Below are positions 53,695 to 63,933 of a stretch of DNA of 64,000 bases, in pieces. Under the pieces are notes generated by a model that searched no databases, was not told the origin of the DNA, and saw nothing but the letters and a program-made list of their open reading frames with translations. This stretch comes from Candidatus Nanopelagicales bacterium (GTDB lineage: Bacteria > Actinomycetota > Actinomycetes > S36-B12). A program made the translations under genes and the position numbers. The stretch lies in NCBI GenBank assembly GCA_028687755.1, contig JAQTZL010000008.1, positions 1-64,000 on the forward strand, read 5' to 3'. The number at the start of each line of letters is the position of its first letter. Position 1 is the stretch's first letter.

Positions 53695-54942
53695 ATGACT
53701 GCTGTGGGGGCAATGCGTAAAGCGCTCGTCAGTTGTGTCGGGCTCGGCATGGTTGCGGGCGTTGTGGTTCTGGCTCCAACCGCACAAGCAGCAAATCCAC
53801 CAATCGTGGTGTGGGCTGACCAAATTCGCGCAGATGTATTGAATGCGCAGTTCCCGCAAGGTTTCCGCGGCACCAAAATCAAAGTCGTAGTCAAAGACAG
53901 TTTGGCTGCGATCAAAGATGAACTCACAACAGTGAAGTCTGCGGATGCACCGGATGTGATTGCAGCAGAGCATGAATCAACAGGCGAGCTCGTTGACGCC
54001 AAGTTAGTGCGAAGCCTTGTACTTGGTAGCGATCGCATCTCTGTGTTTCCACCCAATGTGTTATCGGGTTTCCGTTATAACGGCAAGATCTTTGGCGTAC
54101 CAGTGCAATTTGAAAACCTTGCAATGGTGACCAACGTGAGTCTGGTGCCAAAGCAACCACAAGACTTCAAAAAAGTTGTTGCGATTGCAACCCGCTTGAT
54201 GAAAAACAAGAAAGCAACCGCAGGTGTTGCCGTGGGCCAGGGAGCAAATGGCAACGCCTACAACATGTATCCCTTCTTTAGCGGGCTTGGCGGCTATGTC
54301 TTTGGCAAAGACGACAAAGGCAATGCCAGCACCAGTGATGTTGGAATCGCAAACCCGGCCTTTCTTGCATATTCGACTCTGATTAAAGACTGGAACTCGG
54401 CACGAGTCATTGACTCATCGCTGAATACCCAGGAAGCCAAAGACGCTTTCGCCGCAGGCAAAGCACCGTTTTGGATTACCGGGCCGTGGGACCTCAACGC
54501 GATCATCGCTTTACCTTTCGGTTACCGGATCACTTCAGTGCCGGGCATGGTGAGCGGAAAGTCCCCAGCACCATTGCTAGGGATGAAGGGCTTTATGGTC
54601 ACGATTTACGCCCAAGCTCACCAGGTTCGAAAGGCCGCTTCGGATTTCGTCGTTGAAGGATTATCGAAGGCTGGGATCCAGGCGGCCTTTGCCAACGCTG
54701 CCCGTCGGATGCCAGCCAGCAGTAAAGCGGTCTCGGGAGTTACCGATGCCCGCCTCAAGGCCTTTGGCGCTGCCGGCGCTGCCGGTATTGCGATTCCAAA
54801 CGTGCCTGCCATGGGTGAGGTCTGGGCTCCTCTAGGCAAGGCCTGGGCGGTCACGACAAAGGGCTCAGGGGCAAAAGGGCCAGTACCTGCCTTCACCGAC
54901 GCTCAAAACAGCGTGGTTCAGGCCATCGCTGCCCGGGGTTAA
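53695..54942 (+). CDS. Orphan extracellular solute-binding protein (maltose-type)
   Basis: Secreted protein of 415 residues with a signal peptide (cleavage near AQAAN, about 32). The body matches cluster-type sugar-binding proteins (SBP family 1): IVVWADQIRADVL, GVPVQFENLAMVTN and AFAAGKAPFWITGPWDL. There is no lipobox Cys, and no permease or ATPase gene is adjacent, so partners must be encoded elsewhere or it acts alone. ATG 53713 is an alternative start giving a shorter signal peptide. Confidence 0.85.
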   Translation: MTAVGAMRKALVSCVGLGMVAGVVVLAPTAQAANPPIVVWADQIRADVLNAQFPQGFRGTKIKVVVKDSLAAIKDELTTVKSADAPDVIAAEHESTGELVDAKLVRSLVLGSDRISVFPPNVLSGFRYNGKIFGVPVQFENLAMVTNVSLVPKQPQDFKKVVAIATRLMKNKKATAGVAVGQGANGNAYNMYPFFSGLGGYVFGKDDKGNASTSDVGIANPAFLAYSTLIKDWNSARVIDSSLNTQEAKDAFAAGKAPFWITGPWDLNAIIALPFGYRITSVPGMVSGKSPAPLLGMKGFMVTIYAQAHQVRKAASDFVVEGLSKAGIQAAFANAARRMPASSKAVSGVTDARLKAFGAAGAAGIAIPNVPAMGEVWAPLGKAWAVTTKGSGAKGPVPAFTDAQNSVVQAIAARG

Positions 54943-54987
54943 GCCCAATCTGGGCCACTTCGCCCCTGGCGAAACCGGGAAATCTTA

Positions 54988-55014
54988 TTTGCACTCTCAG
55001 GGTCCGAGTGCTAA
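54988..55014 (+). promoter_or_regulatory. CIRCE element 1 (HrcA operator)
   Basis: TTTGCACTC-N9-GAGTGCTAA, differing from the CIRCE consensus only in the third base of the left arm. It lies about 65 bp upstream of groEL. Confidence 0.9.
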
Positions 55015-56715
<1,701 letters not shown>

Positions 56716-56732
56716 TTCAACGCACAGCATTT

Positions 56733-56767
56733 CAACGAGCGGCATCCCTTTGGGGTGCCGCTCGTTG
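56733..56767 (+). terminator. groEL terminator
   Basis: A 15-16 bp stem (CAACGAGCGGCATCCC and its complement) closes a tiny loop just after groEL. Confidence 0.8.
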
Positions 56768-56781
56768 CATAGGGTCAGCAA

Positions 56782-57156
56782 ATGATCATTGCCGGAGCCT
56801 GGAGTAAAACTCCTGCAGCAGTTGCCTTGACGCTCACCTCACAGGTCAACGGCAAGAACCTCACCCTGACCGCGCCCGTTGACTCCGCCGATCTCACTAT
56901 CGATGCTGCCGGCTGTGTACTCACGATGAGTCTGGGGATAGACAGAACCAAGACCGGCAACTTCCTCTTGGATCTAGGCCTGAGTGCATTCCTCTCCAGT
57001 TACGGTGCCAAGGAACTGATGTACGTGGGTTCAGGGCCTGCTGGAGTGGATCCACTGCTCGTGGGGGGTGTGGCCACCTCAGGGCGTGTTGCGGTGGATC
57101 TGGAGCTTGAACTACACCTCAGTGCCGGTCAATCCAGACGTCGTGCGCACTGTTGA
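56782..57156 (+). CDS. Unknown protein, C-terminally truncated
   Basis: Frame of 124 codons with TAGGGT six bases before the ATG, so it probably has its own leaderless promoter. The sequence is beta-rich (VALTLTSQVNGKNLTLTAP, DAAGCVLTMSLGIDRTKTGN); no family is recognised. The last dozen codons run into DNA that reads as a CpaF fragment on the other strand, so the original C-terminus has probably been replaced at about 57120. Confidence 0.45.
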   Translation: MIIAGAWSKTPAAVALTLTSQVNGKNLTLTAPVDSADLTIDAAGCVLTMSLGIDRTKTGNFLLDLGLSAFLSSYGAKELMYVGSGPAGVDPLLVGGVATSGRVAVDLELELHLSAGQSRRRAHC

Positions 57157-57304
57157 CCAACACATCAGTCACTCCGGGCTGACGAACAAGGGCATCGAGG
57201 GGACCAAGACCCAAGTACTCCCGTCGCAGTTCTGCCACGAGCGACATGAGCGCGCCTTCACCGAGCACGATGCCTTCGTCGAGCAACGCTGCAGCCACTT
57301 CAGC
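57119..57304 (-). pseudogene. CpaF/TadA-type secretion ATPase fragment
   Basis: On the minus strand about 60 codons (AEVAAALLDEGIVLGEGAL, then LGLGPLDALVRQPGVTDVLV and NSAHDVWIDR) match the N-terminal domain of CpaF/TadA pilus-assembly ATPases just before the nucleotide-binding core. Both the beginning and the entire ATPase domain are missing, and a stop follows at once. It is a decayed remnant. Confidence 0.6.
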
Positions 57305-57670
57305 CGGCAAGCGGGTTCCGGTCGTCGTGACGATCAAGAAGCACTCATACTGGACTACGAGTGCGCCGTACAACGGTCGCTACCTGATTCCTGTGAGCAC
57401 TGAGAATCGTGAAGCTGCAGGCATCAAAGCCGGCGAGAGCATCACGGATGGATTGGCAGTCGAACCGGCCCCTCGTGAAGTCAGCGTCCCGGCCGACCTC
57501 GCCTCCGAGCTGCGGAGAATATGACGGCGAGAGACTCCTTCGCAAGCCTGTCCTTCAGCAATCATCGCGGCTACGTGCTGTGGATTGAAGATGCCAAGAA
57601 GGACGAGACCCGATCAGCGCGAGTGCTGAAGAGCATCGAGTCCCTTGAAGCAGGAAAGAAGACGCACTGA
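57302..57670 (+). pseudogene. DUF1905 / OmdA (YdeI-like) gene, 5'-truncated and frameshifted
   Basis: KRVPVVVTIKKHSYWTTSA, then NGRYLIPVSTENREAAGI and PREVSVPADLASELRRI form the DUF1905 barrel. A stop at 57522-57524 overlaps an ATG in another frame that continues with FASLSFSNHRGYVLWIEDA and ETRSARVLKSIESLEAGKK, the OmdA domain. The two halves normally form one protein, so one base has been lost near 57515. The N-terminal strand is also missing, cut at the CpaF junction. Confidence 0.7.
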
Positions 57671-57690
57671 GGCGAGCACACGATGATGTG

Positions 57691-57745
57691 AGAGATCTGC
57701 GGCAACCAGTTCAGCGATCTGCATTGCTTTGCAGCCACAAATGGG
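57691..57745 (-). pseudogene. Remnant of the 3' end of asd
   Basis: On the minus strand this reads KAMQIAELVAADLS, matching the C-terminus of aspartate-semialdehyde dehydrogenase at the window's right edge (NAVQIAELVAAGL). The first 31 bp (57691-57721) match 63936-63966 with two differences. Nothing else of asd is present on this side. Confidence 0.7.
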
Positions 57746-58163
57746 GGAATGCGATCGCGTTGTCTTCTGGACGAGAAGCAGATGAGCCGATGGAATGCGT
57801 GGATGGGCGGCGGTACGCGTAGATTGAGCGATACGCGTAGATTGTGTGTGAACTGCTAGCTTCACGCCGACAAATAGCTCGTGCAAACAGCACCACACCT
57901 TCACGAAGATCCCACGAGAATTCATTCCTCTACATAAGGGCTCCAGTTCCACGTGCCACATTCCATCTCACTGAAACAACTTCATTCACGGGCTTAGACA
58001 TCCTGATCCGGATCTTCATATCTGCTGAGATCTCTTGCGGTCTGTCGCTTGGCATTTCGCTCCCACAACGCTAGCGAATCCTCACTGGTCAGGAGGCAAT
58101 CACACTCGGGGCAGTCCCGCGCAAAATGAAATGTAAATCCGACATTCAATTGGCGAAAAGCGG
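57746..58163. other. Non-coding stretch between asd remnant and transporter operon
   Basis: No convincing gene. A short tandem duplication (TACGCGTAGATTG at 57814 and again 18 bp later at 57832) is present. On the minus strand a frame of about 54 codons ending at 57994 contains a CPEC motif (ARDCPECDCLLTSEDS) but has no start codon; it may be another gene fragment. Confidence 0.4.
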
Positions 58164-58192
58164 TTGACGCTCACTCTCAGTGCACTCATACT
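58164..58192 (+). promoter_or_regulatory. Sigma-70-type promoter of the peptide transporter operon
   Basis: TTGACG (58164-58169), a 17-bp spacer and CATACT (58187-58192) lie about 58 bp upstream of the first permease gene. Confidence 0.6.
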
Positions 58193-58249
58193 ATCAGTTC
58201 TGCGCTACCCAGAGAGGTGCCCAGTGCTTTCCGACTGAGAGGTGGCGAG

Positions 58250-59206
58250 ATGTTGCGATCATCTTCAAGCCGAATTGCACGGAGCTTGCTCGTGATATTG
58301 ATTGTGACATTTGCCGTCACTGCGATGCTGAGTCTGGCTCCTGGTTCCGTTGCCGGCGTGATCCTGGGCGAGAATGCCACGGCTGAGCAGGTGGCAGCAC
58401 TAAATGAGAAGCTGGGATTGAACCAGCCAATTCTGGTGCAGTACTGGAATTGGATGATCAATGCGCTGCAAGGAGATCTAGGCAACTCAGCAATCACAGG
58501 TCAGTCGGTAACGTCTGCCATCATCGAGCGAATTCCCGTCACACTTGAGTTGGCAATTCTTGCGGTTTCGATGGCACTCGTCATTGCAGTGCCCCTAGCG
58601 ATCATCTCCGCCACGCGCCCGGGTTCTCGCACGGATCGAGTGATCAATGCATTCTCGTCGATGTTCCTGTCGATCCCCGCGTTCGTTGCTGGGCCCGTGC
58701 TCATCTACCTGCTCGCAGTGCAATTCAATCTCTTCCCGGTCAACGGGTGGAGTCGCATCGAGGAAGACGGACTCCTGCTGAACTTGCGTTCTGCATTTCT
58801 CCCGGCTCTTGCAATTGCCCTTCCCGAGATTGCTTCCTTCCACCGGCTCTTACGCACCGATCTCATCACCACATTGCGCGAGGACTACATCGCAGCAGCA
58901 CGGGCAAAAGGCATGACTGGATCATTTGTGCTGGTGCGGCACGCACTTCGTCCGTCATCGTTCTCCCTTGTCACCCTCTTCGGCATCAACCTCGGTCGAG
59001 CAATTGGTGGCGCGGTCATCGTGGAGAGCCTGTTCTCGCTGCCTGGCTTGGGACAGTTGGTGGTCACTTCCATATCTGCGCGCGACATCACGATGGCAAC
59101 GGGTGTGGTCGTATTCACCGCTGTCGTCTATGTCGTAATCAATACGTTCATTGATTTCAGTTACGGATTCTTGGATCCAAGAGTGCGCAAAGGATCAACC
59201 TCATGA
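58250..59206 (+). CDS. Dipeptide/oligopeptide ABC transporter permease (DppB/OppB type)
   Basis: Membrane permease of 318 residues from ATG 58250, with GAGAGGTGG upstream. Six spans. The N-terminal pattern LSLAPGSVAGVILGENAT, EKLGLNQPILVQYWNW and the EAA loop EDYIAAARAKGMTGSFVLVRHALRP (in parts) mark the DppB group. With OppC-type permease, two ATPases and a binding protein it forms a complete importer. It overlaps the next gene by four bases. Confidence 0.93.
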   Translation: MLRSSSSRIARSLLVILIVTFAVTAMLSLAPGSVAGVILGENATAEQVAALNEKLGLNQPILVQYWNWMINALQGDLGNSAITGQSVTSAIIERIPVTLELAILAVSMALVIAVPLAIISATRPGSRTDRVINAFSSMFLSIPAFVAGPVLIYLLAVQFNLFPVNGWSRIEEDGLLLNLRSAFLPALAIALPEIASFHRLLRTDLITTLREDYIAAARAKGMTGSFVLVRHALRPSSFSLVTLFGINLGRAIGGAVIVESLFSLPGLGQLVVTSISARDITMATGVVVFTAVVYVVINTFIDFSYGFLDPRVRKGSTS

Positions 59207-60114
59207 CGACAACCGTGCATACAAGCGATATGGCGGAGCCGCTATCCGGCGGAACAGGCCTCGCCCCCGCAAATGATCCGCTGGTTCCGGCGACGCAGAA
59301 GACGCGCTCCGTCATGGTGTATCTATCGTTCGCGTGGCTGGCGTTGGTTGTCTTCTCGGCGCTGTTTGCCAGCCTGCTGCCGATTGGCTCCTACGAGGTT
59401 CCTATAGGAAGGCCACGCCAGCCCCCACAGTTCGGCTCAATTGAGATGCTGCTGGGCACTGATCAACTTGGTAGATCCGTTCTGGCCAGGCTCGTCTATG
59501 GAGCAAGAGTCTCACTATTGGTCGGAACCGTTTCAGGGATAGCCGGCTTCACCATCGGTACGACGCTGGGGATGATCGGCGGGTACTTCGGACGAAAGAT
59601 TGATGCGGTCATCACTATTGTCACTGATGCCCTCTTGGCCTTCCCCGCGCTGATCCTCCTGCTTGCGCTCTCTTCCATCTTGACCCCGAGTTTGCAGACG
59701 ATGATGATCGGATTGACCCTCATTGTGGTGCCCACGTTCGTGCGATTGTCGCGGGCGACCACGATTGCATGGAATGCTCGTGAGTTCATCCGAGCAGCGC
59801 GCAATATGGGAGCTGGAAACACCCGGATCATCGCTAGGGAACTGCTGCCGAATGTACTGCCGCCAATCGCCACCTACCTGCCGATTGTCATCGCAGCTCT
59901 CATCGTCGCGGAAGGTTCTTTGAGCTTCCTTGGACTCGGCATCCCTCCGCCAACTCCAAGCTGGGGCGGGATGATCGCATCCGGCAAAGACGTGATCGCC
60001 AACTATCCAGCCTTGGTATTCATTCCAGCAGGAGTCATCTTCCTGGCTGTGTTCTCACTCAATCAGGCTGGAGACTTTCTCCGGGTTCGCCTTGATCGCA
60101 CGATGCAGGACTAG
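59203..60114 (+). CDS. Dipeptide/oligopeptide ABC transporter permease (DppC/OppC type)
   Basis: Second permease, 303 residues. An N-terminal extension (about 1-35) precedes six spans. LLGTDQLGRSVLARLVYGAR and the EAA loop REFIRAARNMGAGNTRII are characteristic, as is LSFLGLGIPPPTPSWGGMI. The ATG overlaps the dppB-like stop, so the two are co-translated. Confidence 0.94.
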   Translation: MTTTVHTSDMAEPLSGGTGLAPANDPLVPATQKTRSVMVYLSFAWLALVVFSALFASLLPIGSYEVPIGRPRQPPQFGSIEMLLGTDQLGRSVLARLVYGARVSLLVGTVSGIAGFTIGTTLGMIGGYFGRKIDAVITIVTDALLAFPALILLLALSSILTPSLQTMMIGLTLIVVPTFVRLSRATTIAWNAREFIRAARNMGAGNTRIIARELLPNVLPPIATYLPIVIAALIVAEGSLSFLGLGIPPPTPSWGGMIASGKDVIANYPALVFIPAGVIFLAVFSLNQAGDFLRVRLDRTMQD

Positions 60115-60168
60115 TACCAACGAGTGGGGAATGCATTCATCATTCACAACACAACCGAAGGGAACTCG

Positions 60169-61752
60169 ATGAAACGAATGAGAAAATCGATCCTCACCAC
60201 CACCATGGTGAGTGTCGCAGCACTCGTGCTTGCGGCATGCGGTGGAGGTGGAGAGGCAGACGTATCCAGCACAGGTGGAACCACCTCAGGCGAGCCTGTA
60301 GCGGGCGGTAGTGCATCACTCCTGATGATGACGGAGCCAACCAGTCTGGATCCGGCGAAGATCACGGTGGGTTACTCGGGAAGCGCTCCCGTGGGAACCT
60401 CGCTCTACGGAACGCTCTTCACGCAGGACCTCACCACGTACGAATTGATACCCTCAATCGGAGAGAGCCTGACGTCGAGTGACGCTGGCAAGACCTTCGA
60501 CCTCAAGCTCCGGCCTGGCGTCACCTTCAGCGACGGCTCCGCACTCAATGCTGAGGCCGTGAAGTTCAATTGGGATCGCATGAAGAATCCCGAGTTGGGA
60601 TCCGCTTCGTTGGGCACAGCTGCGCAGGTGACCTCTACCAAAGTTGTCGATGACCTGACCATGCAATTCACAATGGGAGTGCCCAATCCGAACTTCGGGC
60701 AGGGCATCACAGTCTCGTCGCTGAACTGGATCGCTTCCCCTGCCGCGCTGGAGAAGGGCTCAGAGGCGTTCGATGCAAATCCCATTGGTGCCGGTCCCTT
60801 CACATTGAAGAGCTGGATTCGCCAGGACAAGATGGAACTGTCCAAGAACCCCTCGTACTGGAATGCGCCAAAGCCGTACCTCGACTCCCTCACGATCCGC
60901 ACGGTGCTGGATTCCGCACAACGCCTGAACACCCTCCAGGCAGATGGCGTGGATATTGTTGTGGATAACAAGGCCGACAACACTCAGAAGGCCGAGGCTG
61001 CCGGTTACGGCACCTACCAGGTGATGCTCAATGGCGGCAATGGCTTCGCCTTGAACTTCCGCAAGGCGCCATTCGATGATCCCAAGGTACGAGAAGCCTT
61101 CGTGAAGGCGATCGATATCAGCCTCATCAACGAGGTTGTCTACGAAGGCGGGGCAGAACTGCCAACATCGCTGTTCAATGCTGATGCCCCGTTCTACACC
61201 GGAACGCAGATCACGCAGTTCAATGCCACCGAAGCGCAGGCGCTCTTCGATGAGATTGCAGCAAAGCAGGGAAAGCCCGTGGCGATCACGCTGACCGCGT
61301 ACTCGCTGCCACCGAGCAATACCGTCGCTCAGGCGATCCAGGCACAGATGTCGACCTACAAGAACGTCACCGTCAAGGTGGAGGAGTTCGACTTCCCCAC
61401 TGCACAGGGCAAGTCGCTCAGTGGTGACTTCCAGGCGATGAGTTCCGGAACGAACTTCCTGGATCCGGAGACCCAGATGTACACCTGGTTCCACGGGGAT
61501 TCGAAGGGGAACACCAGCGGCATCAATGATCCAGTGCTCAATGATGCGCTCGACACCGGACGCCAGGCCACTGACATCGGTGAGCGCAAGGATGCCTACG
61601 CGATCGCTCAGGATCGGATTACGTCGCTGAATCCTTACCTCTGGTACGTCTCACCTCAGGGCTTCTTCTGGACAGGAAAGAAGTTCGGAGGCGGCATCGA
61701 GTACTACGGCAGTGGCTCACTTGTCACTGAAGGACTGTGGATGCAGCCATAG
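60169..61752 (+). CDS. Peptide ABC transporter substrate-binding lipoprotein
   Basis: SBP family 5 lipoprotein of 527 residues from ATG 60169 (CGAAGGGAA upstream). The lipobox is LAAC (Cys about 24), followed by a Gly/Ser-rich linker. The body has LLMMTEPTSLDPAKI, LKLRPGVTFSDGSALNAEAVKFNWDR (in parts) and IGAGPFTLKSW, standard for DppA/OppA/NikA-type proteins. The ligand may be a peptide, but nickel, glutathione or sugar variants share this fold. Confidence 0.93.
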   Translation: MKRMRKSILTTTMVSVAALVLAACGGGGEADVSSTGGTTSGEPVAGGSASLLMMTEPTSLDPAKITVGYSGSAPVGTSLYGTLFTQDLTTYELIPSIGESLTSSDAGKTFDLKLRPGVTFSDGSALNAEAVKFNWDRMKNPELGSASLGTAAQVTSTKVVDDLTMQFTMGVPNPNFGQGITVSSLNWIASPAALEKGSEAFDANPIGAGPFTLKSWIRQDKMELSKNPSYWNAPKPYLDSLTIRTVLDSAQRLNTLQADGVDIVVDNKADNTQKAEAAGYGTYQVMLNGGNGFALNFRKAPFDDPKVREAFVKAIDISLINEVVYEGGAELPTSLFNADAPFYTGTQITQFNATEAQALFDEIAAKQGKPVAITLTAYSLPPSNTVAQAIQAQMSTYKNVTVKVEEFDFPTAQGKSLSGDFQAMSSGTNFLDPETQMYTWFHGDSKGNTSGINDPVLNDALDTGRQATDIGERKDAYAIAQDRITSLNPYLWYVSPQGFFWTGKKFGGGIEYYGSGSLVTEGLWMQP

Positions 61753-61803
61753 AAGTGCGGATTGCTGACAGCTCCATTTGATTCCCAGGAGGCCCGACTC
61801 ATC

Positions 61804-62820
61804 ATGACGAACACCACCCCCTTGCTCGAGGTGCAGCATCTACGAGCGCATATCGGAACCCCACGAGGGTCCGTGCGCGCTGTCGATGATGTCTCATTGA
61901 ACCTTGAGGCAGGGCAGGCGTTGGGAGTCGTTGGTGAGTCGGGCTCTGGGAAGTCCATCATGGCCCGGGCGATCATGGGCCTGATGCCCCCACGCTCAGC
62001 CTGCACAGGCGAGGTTCGCCTTCAGGGAAGAGACCTCTTCTCGCTTTCCAAGAAGGAGAAGCAGGAACTGCTGGGCAATCAGATCGCCATGGTGTTCCAG
62101 GACCCGGGGCGATCGCTGAACCCAGTAGTGAGGGTGGAGCGCCAGATCTCAGAGGGCATGCGAAAGCATCTCGGCGTCAGCAAAAGCGAGGCTCACACCC
62201 GCGCCCTGCAGCTTCTCGTTGAAGTGGGGGTCCCGGATCCTGAACCTCGTCTTCGCAACTACCCCCATGAGATGTCTGGAGGCATGCGCCAACGCGTCAT
62301 GCTTGCCATCGCGTTGGCGTGTGAGCCAGTGCTGCTGATTGCCGACGAGCCCACCACCGCACTGGACGTGACGATTCAGCGGCAGATCCTTGATCTTCTG
62401 AGATCTGTGCAGCGCGAACGCGGCATGGCCATGATGCTCATCAGCCACGATCTTTCAGTCGTGGCCGGCAGAACGGATCGTGTATCGGTGATGTATGCAG
62501 GGAGGCTGTCCGAGACTGGCCCCACTCGCGAAGTCTTCGAGTCCCCCCGACACCGGTACACCGAAGCCCTTCTTGGCGCTACACCATCGATTGCCACGGG
62601 ACGGCATCAGAGGCTCCGCGTCATCGATGGCTCCCTGCCTGATCCCGTGAGCCCCCCGGAGGGATGCCGCTTTGCTCCGCGATGCGAATTCAGCACACCT
62701 GCGTGCATCGATCCAGGACCAGCGTTGACCACAGCGAGTACAGAACACCAGTTCGCCTGCCTGCACCCTGTCGAGCATGCAGCGCGGGACACCGTGAACG
62801 TTGGACAAGGGGGACGCTGA
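61804..62820 (+). CDS. Peptide ABC transporter ATPase (DppD/OppD type)
   Basis: ATPase of 338 residues; CAGGAGG precedes ATG 61804. Walker A is GESGSGKS (about 44-51), the signature is MSGGMRQR, and Walker [13 protein letters not shown]. The C-terminal extension holds the peptide-transporter family region with [14 protein letters not shown], whose Cys residues resemble the Fe-S-binding pattern of this group. Confidence 0.95.
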   Translation: MTNTTPLLEVQHLRAHIGTPRGSVRAVDDVSLNLEAGQALGVVGESGSGKSIMARAIMGLMPPRSACTGEVRLQGRDLFSLSKKEKQELLGNQIAMVFQDPGRSLNPVVRVERQISEGMRKHLGVSKSEAHTRALQLLVEVGVPDPEPRLRNYPHEMSGGMRQRVMLAIALACEPVLLIADEPTTALDVTIQRQILDLLRSVQRERGMAMMLISHDLSVVAGRTDRVSVMYAGRLSETGPTREVFESPRHRYTEALLGATPSIATGRHQRLRVIDGSLPDPVSPPEGCRFAPRCEFSTPACIDPGPALTTASTEHQFACLHPVEHAARDTVNVGQGGR

Positions 62821-62821
62821 C

Positions 62822-63838
62822 ATGGCTGGTAGCGGTACAGCACACCTGCGTGACGAACAAGCACTGCTTTCGGTCAAGGATCTGGTGGTCGAGTATCCGA
62901 CTTCAGGCGGCTTGGTCCAAGCAGTATCGAAAGTGAGCTTCGACGTGGTACGCGGCGAGACCTTGGGCATCGTTGGCGAGTCTGGTTGCGGAAAGTCCAC
63001 AACAGGCCGATCAGTGCTTCGACTCGACCGGTTGACATCGGGACAGATCTCCTTCAAAGGCGAGTCAATCGAGCGTGCAAGCGAACGCGAGATGCGCAAG
63101 CTTCGACGCGAGATGCAGATGATCTTCCAAGATCCGATCGCCTCGTTGAATCCGCGGAGAAGGGTGGAAGACATAGTCGTCGAGGGCCTTGCAGTAGCCA
63201 AGCGGCCGGAGGAGGAGCGGAAGCAGACATCGAAAGATGTGCTGAGCCAGGTCGGACTGTCGGGTGAACGGTTTGCCAAGGCCTTACCGCGGGCTCTCTC
63301 AGGAGGCCAGGCGCAAAGAGTCGCGATCGCACGTGCGTTGGCCCTGCGCCCTGACCTCCTCATTTGCGATGAGCCGGTTTCGGCACTTGATGTATCCGTT
63401 CAAGCACAGGTTCTGAATCTCCTTGAAGACCTCAAAGCCGAACACAACCTCACCATCATCTTCATCTCGCACGACTTGGGCGTAGTACGCACAGTGAGTG
63501 ATCGAGTGATGGTGATGTACCTGGGTAAGGTCTGCGAGTTCGGTGAGCCGGAGGCTGTCTACAACCACCCAGCTCACCCATATACTCGCGCGCTCCTGGA
63601 CTCCGTGCCTCAGGCAGATCCTGACGTCGCATTCGGAGGGCCTGCCCTCGAAGGCGACGTTCCTTCTCCTCTTTCGCCCCCCAGTGGTTGTAGGTTCCGC
63701 ACGCGCTGCCCCAAGGTGCAGGACAAGTGCGCCGCAGAGGAACCGCTCATGCAAGAGGTATCGCCCGGACAATTTGTTGCATGCCACTTCCCGCTTCCGC
63801 CTATCCCCAACTCGTCGGTCGAGATCGCGGCACCCTGA
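62822..63838 (+). CDS. Peptide ABC transporter ATPase (DppF/OppF type)
   Basis: Second ATPase, 338 residues, starting one base after the previous stop (ATG 62822; AAGGGGG upstream). Walker A GESGCGKS (about 53), signature LSGGQAQR, Walker B LLICDEPVSALD and the C-terminal RFRTRCPKVQDKCAAEEP segment with its Cys pair are intact. It completes the five-gene transporter operon. Confidence 0.95.
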   Translation: MAGSGTAHLRDEQALLSVKDLVVEYPTSGGLVQAVSKVSFDVVRGETLGIVGESGCGKSTTGRSVLRLDRLTSGQISFKGESIERASEREMRKLRREMQMIFQDPIASLNPRRRVEDIVVEGLAVAKRPEEERKQTSKDVLSQVGLSGERFAKALPRALSGGQAQRVAIARALALRPDLLICDEPVSALDVSVQAQVLNLLEDLKAEHNLTIIFISHDLGVVRTVSDRVMVMYLGKVCEFGEPEAVYNHPAHPYTRALLDSVPQADPDVAFGGPALEGDVPSPLSPPSGCRFRTRCPKVQDKCAAEEPLMQEVSPGQFVACHFPLPPIPNSSVEIAAP

Positions 63839-63891
63839 GGTGACACATGACTCACAGACTGGCTTTCGTGCCTTACGTCACATGTGTCACC
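63839..63891. repeat. 11-bp inverted repeat after the transporter operon
   Basis: GGTGACACATG (63839-63849) is the exact complement of 63881-63891, with a 31-nt loop. It begins within 2 bp of the stop codon of the last transporter gene and lies before the convergent asd. It may be a bidirectional terminator, though no T-run follows, or an operator. Confidence 0.5.
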
Positions 63892-63933
63892 GATGACATC
63901 TCGGACCACTTTCACCGATGAGAGGCGCTACTG

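Noticed and set aside
57614..57961. 115-codon minus-strand frame as a gene
   Set aside because: Only the short asd-derived part is recognisable; the rest spans the tandem duplication and has no coding character.
60760..61494. 244-codon minus-strand frame opposite the peptide-binding protein
   Set aside because: It is an antisense frame in GC-rich coding DNA without a start signal or family resemblance.
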